This document shows positions 9,576-19,131 of a stretch of 64,000 nucleotides of DNA, piece after piece. The notes beneath the pieces are model-generated. The model worked only from the letters and a program-made list of their open reading frames with translations, did no database searches and had not been told where the DNA came from. This DNA comes from Nostoc sp. FACHB-110. Lineage in GTDB: Bacteria > Cyanobacteriota > Cyanobacteriia > Cyanobacteriales > Nostocaceae. How positions within the stretch are numbered: the stretch's first letter is position 1; each line of letters begins with the position of its first letter. The DNA lies in NCBI RefSeq assembly GCF_014697425.1, contig NZ_JACJRU010000016.1, positions 62,001-126,000 of the forward strand. The letters run 5' to 3'. The translations under genes and the position numbers were made by a program.

Positions 9576-9724
9576 ACAGTGTCAGTTAATAATTAAAATA
9601 CATCTACATATTTTCTTAATCTCAAAGTACTGAAAATTTAGGGATAAATGTATAGTGAAAATACTCAAATTAAATAAACTCGATTTACTTTATGATTAAA
9701 CTTAAATCTTTTAGCAAATAAAAA

Positions 9725-10156
9725 GTGGATAATAGAATTTATATCAAAGTTAATACAGGCATTACTGCCTTGTCTGATGTTTTAATTTGGTGTGAACAAA
9801 TCAATCAACCACCAATACCAGATAAACAAGTTTGGTGGCAATGTCAAACACTATTAATAGAAGGATTTGCTAACATCGTTGAACACGCTCACAAAAATCT
9901 ACCGCCCACAACACCTGTTGAGATAGAATTGTTACGCTCACCAGAATATATAGAAATTCGGATTTTATCTCAAGGAGGAGCCTTTGATTTAGAAAGACAA
10001 CTGCAAATAACAGATGAGCTAGAAAATAATGAGCGAGACCGAGGGCGTGGTTTAAAAATTATGTCAGCCCTGGCAGATAAACTATCTTATGAAAAAATAT
10101 CGAGTGATAATTACTGTTTATTGATGCGCAAATATTATTCACCAGTAAAAGAGTAG
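9725..10156 (+). CDS. Anti-sigma regulatory factor, Ser/Thr kinase (RsbW/SpoIIAB-like)
   Basis: 143 aa HATPase_c domain of the GHKL type. The N-box is in EGFANIVEHAHKN and the G-box is RDRGRGLKIMSALAD. This is the expected kinase that phosphorylates the STAS protein and otherwise sequesters a sigma factor or other target. The start is GTG at 9725 with a weak ribosome-binding site. It is divergent from the phosphatase gene across a 149-bp spacer, so the module's three parts come from separate promoters. No sigma-factor gene is adjacent. Confidence 0.88.
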   Translation: MDNRIYIKVNTGITALSDVLIWCEQINQPPIPDKQVWWQCQTLLIEGFANIVEHAHKNLPPTTPVEIELLRSPEYIEIRILSQGGAFDLERQLQITDELENNERDRGRGLKIMSALADKLSYEKISSDNYCLLMRKYYSPVKE

Positions 10157-10178
10157 TTGAGAAAAAATTAATTTTTTC

Positions 10179-13100
10179 TTAATTTTCACTTTTTTGACGT
10201 AAAAACATTTGAATTTGATTAATCAAATATTCTAATTCGGCAATTAACTGTGTAGTACCTCGACGTTCATTTTGGCAACCTAATTTTTCTAATTTCTCGG
10301 CAACTAATTGCATGGCTTTGCCACCAATATTGGCACTAGCACCTTTAATTTGATGCGCTTCTAAAACCATTTGTTGAAAGTTGTTAGTGGCGATCGCTGC
10401 TTTGATTGCTGTTAAGCGAGATTCGGTATCTTTGACATATATTTCTAATAATGTAATTTCAAATTCAGCATCATTTTCAGTTAACTGATGCAAATGATTC
10501 CAATCAATTGGTAAACTATTTAAATTAAAATCATATTTTTGGCTTGTACTTCCTTGTTGCTGAGTTAAGATAACTTGGCTCCAATGTTCTAGCATCTTGG
10601 CTAATTGCTCTTTGATCACAGGTTTACTCAGATAGTCATCCATCCCTGCGTCTAAACACATTTGTCTATCTTGAATCATGGCATTAGCTGTCATAGCAAT
10701 TACTATGGGACGACGACAGTTAGGGAAAGAACTTTCTTCCCAGCGATGGATTGCTTTTGTGGTTTCTAAACCGTCAAGAACAGGCATTTGACAATCCATA
10801 AAGATGAGATCGTAGGGGATTTTTTCTAATAGTTGTAAAACTTCTTGACCGTTAGCGGCAATATCAGCTTTATAACCAAGACTTTGAAGTTGTTTTAAGG
10901 CCACTTTTTGATTAATCACATTATCTTCAGCAATAAGAATTCGCAGTTGAGAAGCGATCGCCACAGGATAAATTTGGCGAGAATCGACATTATTAATAGC
11001 TAATTCCGGATTCGCGCCGTTAAATTGTGCTAGTTTTCTTGGCGCATGAGTTTCTAAAACATTGATGATGGTATCGAGGAGCCGGGATGGTTTAATAGGT
11101 TTGACTAAATAAGCAGCAAATCCGATTTTTAGCCCTTGTTCTATTTCATCGCGCTGATTAGTAGAAGTCAGCATAATCAAGGGAGTTTTAGTAATCCCAG
11201 AGTTAGCCTGAATTGTTTCTGCCAAAGCCATACCATCAGTTTTAGGCATCTGCATATTCACTAAAACAACATCATAGGGTTGTGTCTGTTGAGTGGCTTC
11301 TAAAAGCGCGTTCATGGCTGAATCAATACTGTCAGCTTGATTGACACTCATTCCCCAGCGAGTAGCTTGATGGTAAATCACTTGGTAATTAGTGGCGTTG
11401 TCATCTACAATCAACAGACGACGATCGCTGAGAATGGAGCGATCGCTCATAATAGCCTTAGGCTGCGGTTGCTTGACAAAAGTGATTTCAAACCAAAACT
11501 TAGATCCTGCGGCTAATTGACTTTCTACGCCAATTTCTCCTCCCATCAAAGTGACTAGCTGTTTACAGATGGCTAGTCCTAAACCTGTACCGCCATACTT
11601 ACGTGTGGTGGAAGCATCTACTTGCGTAAATGGGGTAAATAGTCGGCGTTGGTCTTCTAAAGTAATCCCAAGACCAGTATCGATGACTGCAAAATGAATA
11701 GTAGCTGTAGTTGTAGTTTCTGAACACAATTGTACACCGACTAACACTTCTCCGGCACTCGTAAACTTGATGGCATTGCTAATCAAATTCATTAAGATTT
11801 GCCGCAAGCGGCTAGCATCTCCTACTAGATGAACAGGCACATTATGATCAACTATTGCTAACATTTCCAATCCTTGTTTATGGGCTTGGGGAGCTAGCAA
11901 TTCCACAACTTCTTCTATACAGATGGATAAGTCAAAATCTAAGGTTTCGAGAGCCATTTCTCCAGCCTCAAGTTTAGACAAATCCAAAATTTCATTAATT
12001 AGGCTTAAAAGCGCATTACCACTAACTTGAATGGTTTCGATATAGTCTAACTGCTCTCGATTTAGGGGAGTTTCTAACATTAAGCTAGTCATGGCCAATA
12101 CAGCATTCATGGGTGTGCGAATTTCATGGCTCATATTGGCTAAAAAAGCACTTTTAGCTTGAGAAGCTAATTCTGCTTGACGACGCGCTATTTCTAATTC
12201 TTGTCGCTGTCGCGTCTCGACTTCTAAAAGTTGTGCTTGCGCGATGGCGATGCCAACTTGATCGGCGATTTGGCGTAAAAGATGAGTTTCAAAACTTGAC
12301 CATTGGCGAGGATTCGCACACTGATGAACAATTAACAAACCACAAAGTTCATCTTTAATCAAAATCGGGATCACTAAATTAGCTTTAACCTCAAGTTTTT
12401 GTAGTAATTCGAGGTGACTTTGCTGCATTTCTAACAAGTCGAGGCTGGTATTGAAATCAATTTGCTTGAGCCGATATTTTTGCAGAAAATGCTGTTGTTG
12501 ATATTCAGTTTGTAAGTAATCCTCGGCAATTTTTTGACCTTTAATTGCCGGACAGCCAGGAATTACTGCTTCAATGAGAATATTGCCCGAATCATTTGAC
12601 AATAATTGATAAATCAACACGCGATCGGTTTGCAAAATCTTCTGCACTTCTTGAACAGTGACTTGCAGAATCTCTTCAATTTGCAAAGATTGTCGAATCT
12701 TGAGGGTAATTTCCGTGAATAAATGCGATCGCAAATTTTGGCGTTGTAATTCTGACTCTGCTTGTTTGCGTTCTGTAATATCAATTCCGGTACTAATTAC
12801 ATATTCAACTGAGCCTTCATAGTCTCGGAGAATAGTGTTTGTCCAGGAAATTAATCTGTGTCTACCATCTTTAGTTATCCAATAGTTTTCGTAATCGGAA
12901 TAACTAGCAATAGTTTCACCAGCTTGTAACTTGGTAAAAACTGCTTTTACTGGTTCGATTTCTTCAGGAATTAAAAATAAATTCCAAACATATCTACCTC
13001 TGACTTCATCAAACGAGTAACCTGTTATTTGTTCGCAGGCTTGATTAAAGCGCACAATTTTACCTTGAGAATCCAGTACTATAACTAAAGTACTGACTGT

Positions 13101-14324
13101 ATCTAATACAGCAGCAATAAAGTTACGCTCTTCATTTAGAATATCTTCGATGGCATTGCGACCTGTTACTTCACCATAAATTAGGTAGTAAAGAATCGCT
13201 AAAATTACACAACTAAAACCAATGGCGATCGCTAAAATTAAAATTGTATTTTTCGCACTGGCTTTGGCTGCTTGTAATTGCTGCTGTAGCTGTTCTTTAT
13301 CGGCTGCTTGCATTTCATGGATAATTTGGTTAATTTTATCCATGATCATTTGATTTTTATTGGGATTATCTAACTTTAACGCAGCTGCTAAACCTTGATT
13401 TTGCCGCAAATCAACAGTTTGCTGGAGTTGCTCAAGTTTAGCTAATAATAAAGGTTTGAGTTGGCTAATTTGTGTTTGTTGTGGTGACTGAGGTAGGACT
13501 AAATTTGTCAGCCTATTAAATTTTTTATTGATGTTTTTGACTGCTAATTGATAAGGTTTAAGATAAGTATCTTGTCCGGTTTGGATGTAACTATTTTGTG
13601 CTGTTTCTGCATCCTTAATCTGCGATAGTAATGATTCTAAATTATTAATTCTCTGCTGAGTTTTTTTCGCTTGATTATTCGTCTGAATTAAAACTACTAT
13701 GCTTTGAGAAGAGAGTACACCAATGAGCAGCAAAATTACTGATGCTAATCCAAAACCTCCAGCCAGCATTTTAAAAAATTGTTTACGTACTTTCTGAGTT
13801 TTTTGGCGTTCCTTAGTTACTAAAACCAAACTAGTCAAATTTCGCCGCAGTTCCATTTGCTTGATTACTTGGCGACCTAAAATTCGCAACGCCTCAACTT
13901 GTTCAGGTAATAAATTGCGTGGGATACGATCAATTACACATAGTGTTCCTAAAGCATATCCTTCCGGGTTGACTAGCGGTACACCAGCGTAAAATCGAAT
14001 ATTGGGATCGGCAGTTACTAGTGGATTTTTAGCAAAGCGATCGTCTAGCCTAGCATCCGGTACGATTAAAACATCAGATTTGAGAATAGCATGGGCGCAA
14101 AAGGCCACATTTCTTGGCGTTTCTAGGGCATCTAACCCAAAATTTGACTTAAACCACTGACGGTTTTGATCAACTAGGGTAATTAAAGCAATTGGAGTAC
14201 CACAAATATACGATGCAAGACGAGTGAGATCGTCAAAGGCATCTTCTGACGGTGTATCAAGAATTTTATATTCTAAAAGTGATTCTATTCTTTGGGTTTC
14301 GTTAGCAGGTAATGGTGCGTTCAT
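10179..14324 (-). CDS. Hybrid sensor histidine kinase (GAF-CHASE3-like-PAS-GAF-HK-REC-REC-HPt)
   Basis: 1381 aa. Order: N-terminal GAF (about 15-165); TM1 (about 188-212); extracytoplasmic helical CHASE3-like sensor; TM2 (about 358-382); PAS (about 400-520); GAF (about 540-700); HisKA with H733 in NMSHEIRTPMNAV; HATPase with N, G1 (DTGLGI) and G2 (GGTGLGLAI) boxes; two receivers; and an HPt domain with H1324 in AHQIKGASAN. The second receiver has a normal acceptor (D1177, FMDCQMP). The first has Asn at the acceptor position (N1023, VNMQMPKTDG) and should not be phosphorylated. A full internal phosphorelay His733-Asp1177-His1324 is therefore possible. Possible output is the neighbouring REC-PP2C (inference). 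Confidence 0.92.
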   Translation of the reverse strand: MNAPLPANETQRIESLLEYKILDTPSEDAFDDLTRLASYICGTPIALITLVDQNRQWFKSNFGLDALETPRNVAFCAHAILKSDVLIVPDARLDDRFAKNPLVTADPNIRFYAGVPLVNPEGYALGTLCVIDRIPRNLLPEQVEALRILGRQVIKQMELRRNLTSLVLVTKERQKTQKVRKQFFKMLAGGFGLASVILLLIGVLSSQSIVVLIQTNNQAKKTQQRINNLESLLSQIKDAETAQNSYIQTGQDTYLKPYQLAVKNINKKFNRLTNLVLPQSPQQTQISQLKPLLLAKLEQLQQTVDLRQNQGLAAALKLDNPNKNQMIMDKINQIIHEMQAADKEQLQQQLQAAKASAKNTILILAIAIGFSCVILAILYYLIYGEVTGRNAIEDILNEERNFIAAVLDTVSTLVIVLDSQGKIVRFNQACEQITGYSFDEVRGRYVWNLFLIPEEIEPVKAVFTKLQAGETIASYSDYENYWITKDGRHRLISWTNTILRDYEGSVEYVISTGIDITERKQAESELQRQNLRSHLFTEITLKIRQSLQIEEILQVTVQEVQKILQTDRVLIYQLLSNDSGNILIEAVIPGCPAIKGQKIAEDYLQTEYQQQHFLQKYRLKQIDFNTSLDLLEMQQSHLELLQKLEVKANLVIPILIKDELCGLLIVHQCANPRQWSSFETHLLRQIADQVGIAIAQAQLLEVETRQRQELEIARRQAELASQAKSAFLANMSHEIRTPMNAVLAMTSLMLETPLNREQLDYIETIQVSGNALLSLINEILDLSKLEAGEMALETLDFDLSICIEEVVELLAPQAHKQGLEMLAIVDHNVPVHLVGDASRLRQILMNLISNAIKFTSAGEVLVGVQLCSETTTTATIHFAVIDTGLGITLEDQRRLFTPFTQVDASTTRKYGGTGLGLAICKQLVTLMGGEIGVESQLAAGSKFWFEITFVKQPQPKAIMSDRSILSDRRLLIVDDNATNYQVIYHQATRWGMSVNQADSIDSAMNALLEATQQTQPYDVVLVNMQMPKTDGMALAETIQANSGITKTPLIMLTSTNQRDEIEQGLKIGFAAYLVKPIKPSRLLDTIINVLETHAPRKLAQFNGANPELAINNVDSRQIYPVAIASQLRILIAEDNVINQKVALKQLQSLGYKADIAANGQEVLQLLEKIPYDLIFMDCQMPVLDGLETTKAIHRWEESSFPNCRRPIVIAMTANAMIQDRQMCLDAGMDDYLSKPVIKEQLAKMLEHWSQVILTQQQGSTSQKYDFNLNSLPIDWNHLHQLTENDAEFEITLLEIYVKDTESRLTAIKAAIATNNFQQMVLEAHQIKGASANIGGKAMQLVAEKLEKLGCQNERRGTTQLIAELEYLINQIQMFLRQKSEN

Positions 14325-14454
14325 TTTTAAGCTTTAATTTAATCAGTCAAGTTACGATCGCAAATCAACTTTAGCTAAGTTGCGTTTAAACATAAAAATC
14401 ATTAGTCAGCGAACCGAAAAATCACGGTTATTCTAAGTATAGGGATGCCATATT

Positions 14455-14665
14455 GAGTGTAAGTACGTAAAATGCTTACACTCATTGTCCGCAATTAATT
14501 TTCGTGCTGAAGCCCTGATAAAATACCTAAAACCACATTGAGCAAACAAAATGATGTGGTTGATTACATATGTGCTAATTATTTTGGCACATGCTTGAAA
14601 AACTGCAATGTTCTCAGTCAAAAATAACACTCAAAACTTTGATAACTTTGCTAAAAGTTACTGAG
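14455..14665. other. Cluster of perfect small inverted repeats in a gene-free region
   Basis: Within the 800-bp spacer 14325-15127 there are four closely spaced hairpins: GAGTGTAAG/CTTACACTC (14455-14463, 14475-14483), AACCACAT/ATGTGGTT (14531-14538, 14554-14561), ATGTGC/GCACAT (14570-14575, 14587-14592), and CTCAGT/ACTGAG (14613-14618, 14660-14665) enclosing AACTTT/AAAGTT (14644-14649, 14654-14659). This could be a structured RNA or a set of operators. I see no credible coding frame. Confidence 0.35.
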
Positions 14666-14701
14666 TCAGATTTTCTCGACTGTAAATTGAGAATTACGGT
14701 C

Positions 14702-14890
14702 TTATACCAATTTTTGATAAAGCTGCATAGAATTCGATCCCCCCTAACCCCTCTTTTTTAAGGGGGAACAAGAATCAAAGTCCCCCTTTTGAAGGGGAGC
14801 CACTGCGTTGCGGAGGTTGCCTCCGTTGTAGCAAGTGGCGTGGATTTAGGGAGATCAAAATATGTACAACTTCACATTCAATTGGTATGA
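14702..14890. mobile_element. Composite inverted-repeat element with nested palindrome
   Basis: The ends are TTATACCAATT (14702-14712) and AATTGGTATGA (14880-14890), inverted with one mismatch. The body holds C-rich and G-rich blocks (CCCCTAACCCC, AAGGGGGAAC, GTCCCCC, GAAGGGG) typical of a cyanobacterial dispersed repeat. A tight palindrome is nested in it: GCCACT (14799-14804) with AGTGGC (14834-14839), enclosing GGAGG/CCTCC. No coding potential. Confidence 0.55.
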
Positions 14891-15127
14891 GTCCGGTGTT
14901 CTAGAGTTTGAATTGATGGTAATCATTGTGCCAATGGATGTCAGTTGTGTAAGCTATGGAGGCTCTCGCCACAATTGTTGAGATTTTATTTAGTTTTGAG
15001 TTCAGGCTTTTAAATTCTGTTAGCTTAGAATTTCAGGAAACTGTCACATATTGTTTTAGGTTATCTATTGACTGTTTTTTGTTGATTGCCACAGTAAAAT
15101 TTAGGCGTTCCAAATAAACACTGAGGC

Positions 15128-15700
15128 ATGGAACAGACTATATTTTTAGATTTTTTAGCCAGCTTACAAAAATTGTTTGTAGGTTACATTCCTGCTGCCA
15201 TATTCGGCAGTTTTATTGGATATTTTGTGGGGATAAATGGCACAATTTACCAAATTTTAAGAAGGATATTTCAGATACCCAATAGTATTCCGCCTGTAGT
15301 ATTGTTACCGATTGCTTTAATCACGTTTCAAGACAGTGAGCCTGCAACTATTGTTGTGATATTTTTAGCTACCCTATGGACAATGATTATTAATGTGGCA
15401 ATTGGATTACAACATTTTCGCAGGCAAAATAATAACTTTCGAGCCGCAATTTTTCATATATTTCATGCGCTGAAAGTAGGTCTTTGGGTAGCATGGTTTA
15501 CAGTGATTGCCATTGAGATGTTGATAGGCCCAAGAGGATTGGGTTTTGTGATTTGGGAAGCTTATAAAGCTGGCAATGTCAATTACATTATCCAGGCGGG
15601 AATTTACATTGGTATTATTGGCACTTTGCTCGATCAGTTTTTAGATTTTATGGGAGGGTTACTAGTCCAGATGGTTGCGGAGGGTAAAAAATCAACATGA
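15128..15700 (+). CDS. Short NrtB/SsuC-like ABC permease lacking the EAA segment
   Basis: 190 aa, with about five hydrophobic segments. The C-terminal half (LKVGLWVAWFTVIAIEMLIGPRGLGFVIWEA, given here as the block 15465-15558, and IYIGIIGTLLDQFLD) is typical of nitrate/sulfonate/taurine ABC permeases of the NrtB/SsuC/TauC class. These are normally about 250-280 aa. The segment that should hold the EAA coupling helix, which docks on the ATPase, is replaced by the short run LQHFRRQNNNFRAAIFHIF. No ATPase or binding-protein gene is adjacent. It may be a decayed or repurposed permease. The start ATG has a GAGG ribosome-binding site. Confidence 0.7.
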   Translation: MEQTIFLDFLASLQKLFVGYIPAAIFGSFIGYFVGINGTIYQILRRIFQIPNSIPPVVLLPIALITFQDSEPATIVVIFLATLWTMIINVAIGLQHFRRQNNNFRAAIFHIFHALKVGLWVAWFTVIAIEMLIGPRGLGFVIWEAYKAGNVNYIIQAGIYIGIIGTLLDQFLDFMGGLLVQMVAEGKKST

Positions 15701-15710
15701 TATGGCAACA

Positions 15711-16901
15711 TCAAACTTTTTCTTTAGGTGGAGTAGCAATCCCGCGCTTAAGTAAATAAGCTTCTAGTTCCTGGATAAATTTACAGTCTGCTTCTAACAA
15801 AGTTTGAGTGTTTCTACTAGCAGATGGTTGCTTTTCTAAGAAGCTAAATGCTTGCCGAAATTGATAGGGAGTGACAGAAATCGGTGCATCAAAATGACAG
15901 GGAATAATTTGATGAAAATCCCAATGGGCAACTTTATCTGCCCAGTCTAGGGTTTGTGTTGGCCCTTGGGGGAGAATCAAAGTTTGCAGAATTGGGGCAA
16001 CAAATGGACGACCATAACCACTCAATGTAGCAAATGAATCTTGCCAGTTTTGTTGCCACCGAAATGGGTACAACCCAAAGTAAGCTTTGCGAGAGTGGTC
16101 TGGTGCTTTGAAGGCATCGCTGAAACTTTCTTTGAGTCCAGTTACTTGCAGCGTACTAGGACGAAAATAAATCGCAAATAAACAAATACGTTGCCATCCT
16201 TGACGGCGGGTTGCTTCGGTATCTGCTATGGGCTGGAGTGCATTTTCCCTGGCGTGGAATAGTAAGGGATAGGGATCTAATTGAAAGATGGGTGGTGGGT
16301 CTGGGGTTATAGATAGGATCGTATCAGTTAAGAGTAGGGTGTGCGATCGCTTGTGAAAAAATGCCACTTCCACAAAAGAACCGCGTCCCAAATTAATATC
16401 TAACACTTCATACTCAAAATCCTCAGCAAACGGCGCAAGCCGCGAATTTTCCGGCAATTCCTGAGTTCGTGCTTGCGGAAAACCTAGCCAACTCAGAGGT
16501 AAGTTAAACGGAAAACTCCATTGGTGTGGGGCGACAAACACCTGTGCTTGGGGAAAACATCTAGCAAAGGGGCCGACAAAAACCTTGTGTTCCAGACCAG
16601 AACTCGTGGGTAAGATAATATACTTTACCTCACCGTGCTGGGCGACCAACTCCTTCACCATACGGACGCATTCAGCCGTTGGCGCGACAGGTGCATAAAC
16701 CAGCAAACCGCCACCTGTCAGCTTAATTACAGTCATCCGAATTGGCACGATAGTGTAGAGAATACCGTGCATTTGGTCGAATGTCCAAATCGTGTTTTTA
16801 ACTATTTCTTGGCAAAGCGTCCGCCGGCTCTTGTAGGGATAAAGCGGAACAACAGGCCAGAACGGCCATGACCAATCTTGAGGATTTGTACTGGAATACA
16901 T
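15711..16901 (-). CDS. DUF4336 domain protein (metallo-hydrolase-like fold)
   Basis: About 396 aa. I prefer the ATG at 16901 (MYSSTNPQDW) over a TTG seven codons upstream because DUF4336 proteins characteristically begin close to the DWSWPFWP motif. Other landmarks: TIWTFDQMHGILYTIVPIRM, the ribbon YIILPTSSGLEHKVFVGPFA, and IIPCHFDAPI near the C-terminus. DUF4336 resembles the metallo-beta-lactamase scaffold and occurs in cyanobacteria and plant plastids; the biochemical role is unknown. It is convergent with the permease gene, with 10 bp between the stops. Confidence 0.85.
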   Translation of the reverse strand: MYSSTNPQDWSWPFWPVVPLYPYKSRRTLCQEIVKNTIWTFDQMHGILYTIVPIRMTVIKLTGGGLLVYAPVAPTAECVRMVKELVAQHGEVKYIILPTSSGLEHKVFVGPFARCFPQAQVFVAPHQWSFPFNLPLSWLGFPQARTQELPENSRLAPFAEDFEYEVLDINLGRGSFVEVAFFHKRSHTLLLTDTILSITPDPPPIFQLDPYPLLFHARENALQPIADTEATRRQGWQRICLFAIYFRPSTLQVTGLKESFSDAFKAPDHSRKAYFGLYPFRWQQNWQDSFATLSGYGRPFVAPILQTLILPQGPTQTLDWADKVAHWDFHQIIPCHFDAPISVTPYQFRQAFSFLEKQPSASRNTQTLLEADCKFIQELEAYLLKRGIATPPKEKV

Positions 16902-17224
16902 ACATTGAAGGTAGTAAATCAAGTATGACCACCATAAATAATATACAACTTATATTCCAGCAGTAAGCAAAGAAATTGATGGCGTTGTTATTCATCAACA
17001 CATCAGATATAAACCTCACATATCAATATGTTGATAAATTTGCTTTTTTAGCATAATTGGTAACTTTTATATCTAGCCCAATCAAGAACTGCTATAGAAG
17101 AGAAGCACTTAACAAGAGTCTTATTTCAACACAAAAGAAAACAAGATTTTTGTGTCTTGAATATCTTAATTAATTCCTCAGATAAAACAATAAAAATTAC
17201 ATAAGCTTTATATCTAGTATCTGT

Positions 17225-17243
17225 TTCAATAAGCCTTATTGAA
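17225..17243. promoter_or_regulatory. Perfect 19-bp palindrome, candidate operator
   Basis: TTCAATAAG, one base, CTTATTGAA: a perfect 9+1+9 inverted repeat, 119 bp upstream of the start of the histidine kinase at 17362, in the divergent spacer 16902-17361. The symmetry and the AT-rich half-sites suit a dimeric repressor or activator. No known consensus is claimed. The rest of the spacer is AT-rich with nothing else recognised. Confidence 0.4.
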
Positions 17244-17361
17244 GACCTATCCAACTAATACTTAATTTTTTTATGTCTATATTATAACAAGAATAGCTGT
17301 TTTTTCTACGGCAAAACGAGGACTAAAAATATTTACTCAATTATCTTAGGAGATATATTTC

Positions 17362-19131
17362 ATGTACGATTTGCAGCAATTTACTCTCAGAGACATGGCA
17401 GAGTGTGGGTTAGCTTTACGTAATTTAGGAACTAAAGCTAACAGCATGGAAGATGCAGGTAATCAAATCATTCAATATCTATATCAGCATTTAATCGATC
17501 AAACAACTGGGGAAAATGCTTGCGTACTTATTCGGTTATTTAAAACCCATTCTTACGGAAATTTACCAACAGATTTACAAACATACGTACAGAGTATTTC
17601 CCAGGAGAAGATTTTATCAGCTAATCTCAAATGTTTGACCTTACTCGCCACTCTTGGAGAATTACCAGCGTGGAATTCCCGCCACCAATCTGCAAAACAT
17701 CAGGCAATTCCTTTATTAGATGAAGCAGCAATTTCTCGAATTCCTATGATATCTCAACTAATTAAGCAACTAGGATTAGACATTGGGAACTTAATCAGTC
17801 CAGACCCTAATTTAATTACTGACTTAGAACAAAAAATGTATAACGTTTTTTATATTCCCGATGCTTTAAATAGTCCTTATATTCCTGACCAGAAATCATT
17901 TGTAATTCCGTTTAATGTTAAATCAGTACTTGGCTTTGGTGGCTTATTACCTTCTGGTAATATGTTTGCCATCATCATGTTTTTAAAAGTCAAAGTTTCC
18001 TACAGTATTGTTAATTTGTTGCGTCCACTGGCCTTAAATATTAAGATGTGCATCTTACCTTTTGATGATGAGAAAATCTTTAATAATGAGCAATCATCTG
18101 TATCTCATCATAAAAGTATCATCAGAATTAATGATGACAAACTTCAGCGTCTTAATTCAACCATTGCGACACTCACTCAGTTATTAGATGTATCTGAGCA
18201 ATCTGCGATTATTCAATCAGACCGCCTAGAAAAAACCAATACTAATCTTTTGCAAACATTAGATACACTGCAAAAAACCCAAACTCAGCTAGTAAATACA
18301 GAAAAAATGTCTAGCTTAGGACAATTAGTTGCTGGTATTGCTCATGAAATTAATAATCCTGTAAATTTCATTTCGGGCAATTTAACTTATGTGAAAGAAT
18401 ACACCGAAACTTTACTGCAAATCATTCAAACTTATCAAGAAAATATTTTAAATCCGCCCCCAGCAGTGCAGGAGTTACTAGCCGAAAATGAAATAAATTT
18501 TTTGATTCAAGATTTAAATAAAATTATTGACTCTATGGCTGTGGGAACAGAACGTATTAGTAAAATTGTCCAGTCATTACGCACTTTTTCTCGCTTACAT
18601 GAAGCCGAAATTAAAAAAATTGATATTCACGAAAGCCTAAATAGCACTTTACTATTACTGGATTGCTACTTACAAGCTAGACCAGAACAACCCGAAATTA
18701 AAATTATTAAAGAATATGGCGAATTACCCTTGGTCGAATGTTATCCCTGTGAATTAAATCAAGTTTTTATGAATATTTTGAATAACGCTATTGATTCTTT
18801 AAGTGAAAGTCATGCTTTATGGGCAATGACAAATCAAGGAGAAAAAAACAATTATTCATTACCGACAATTTGTATCCACACAAAATTAATAGATGACCAA
18901 TGGGTGATGATTAGTATTGCTGATAATGGTGTAGGCATTAATGAACAAGCAAATTCTAAGTTATTTGATCCATTTTTTACAACCAAACCTATCGGTAAAG
19001 GCACTGGGATGGGTTTATCAATTAGCTATCAAATTATAGTTGAAAAACATAGAGGAGATATTAGTTTTAAATCTATTCCAGGTCAAGGTGCAGAATTTAT
19101 GATTAAAATTCCTGTAGAAATGCAAAATTAG
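17362..19131 (+). CDS. Soluble sensor histidine kinase
   Basis: 589 aa, no transmembrane segments. An N-terminal sensory region of about 230 residues (not assigned with confidence, possibly GAF-like) is followed by a coiled coil (about 255-310) and a cyanobacterial-type kinase core. H328 lies in LVAGIAHEINNPVNFI; N-box in LNQVFMNILNNAIDSL; G1 IADNGVGINE; G2 GKGTGMGLSI. AGGAG lies upstream of the ATG. There is no receiver domain, so it must signal to a separate regulator. Its TAG stop abuts the stop codon of the convergent Ser/Thr kinase gene with no spacer. Confidence 0.92.
   Translation: MYDLQQFTLRDMAECGLALRNLGTKANSMEDAGNQIIQYLYQHLIDQTTGENACVLIRLFKTHSYGNLPTDLQTYVQSISQEKILSANLKCLTLLATLGELPAWNSRHQSAKHQAIPLLDEAAISRIPMISQLIKQLGLDIGNLISPDPNLITDLEQKMYNVFYIPDALNSPYIPDQKSFVIPFNVKSVLGFGGLLPSGNMFAIIMFLKVKVSYSIVNLLRPLALNIKMCILPFDDEKIFNNEQSSVSHHKSIIRINDDKLQRLNSTIATLTQLLDVSEQSAIIQSDRLEKTNTNLLQTLDTLQKTQTQLVNTEKMSSLGQLVAGIAHEINNPVNFISGNLTYVKEYTETLLQIIQTYQENILNPPPAVQELLAENEINFLIQDLNKIIDSMAVGTERISKIVQSLRTFSRLHEAEIKKIDIHESLNSTLLLLDCYLQARPEQPEIKIIKEYGELPLVECYPCELNQVFMNILNNAIDSLSESHALWAMTNQGEKNNYSLPTICIHTKLIDDQWVMISIADNGVGINEQANSKLFDPFFTTKPIGKGTGMGLSISYQIIVEKHRGDISFKSIPGQGAEFMIKIPVEMQN

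Noticed and set aside
14433..14630. 65-aa minus-strand open frame
   Set aside because: Covers the hairpin cluster; composition is not coding-like and no start signal was seen.
15128..15700. Calling the permease nrtB
   Set aside because: Too short, lacks the EAA segment and has no nitrate-transport neighbours, so a gene symbol is not justified.
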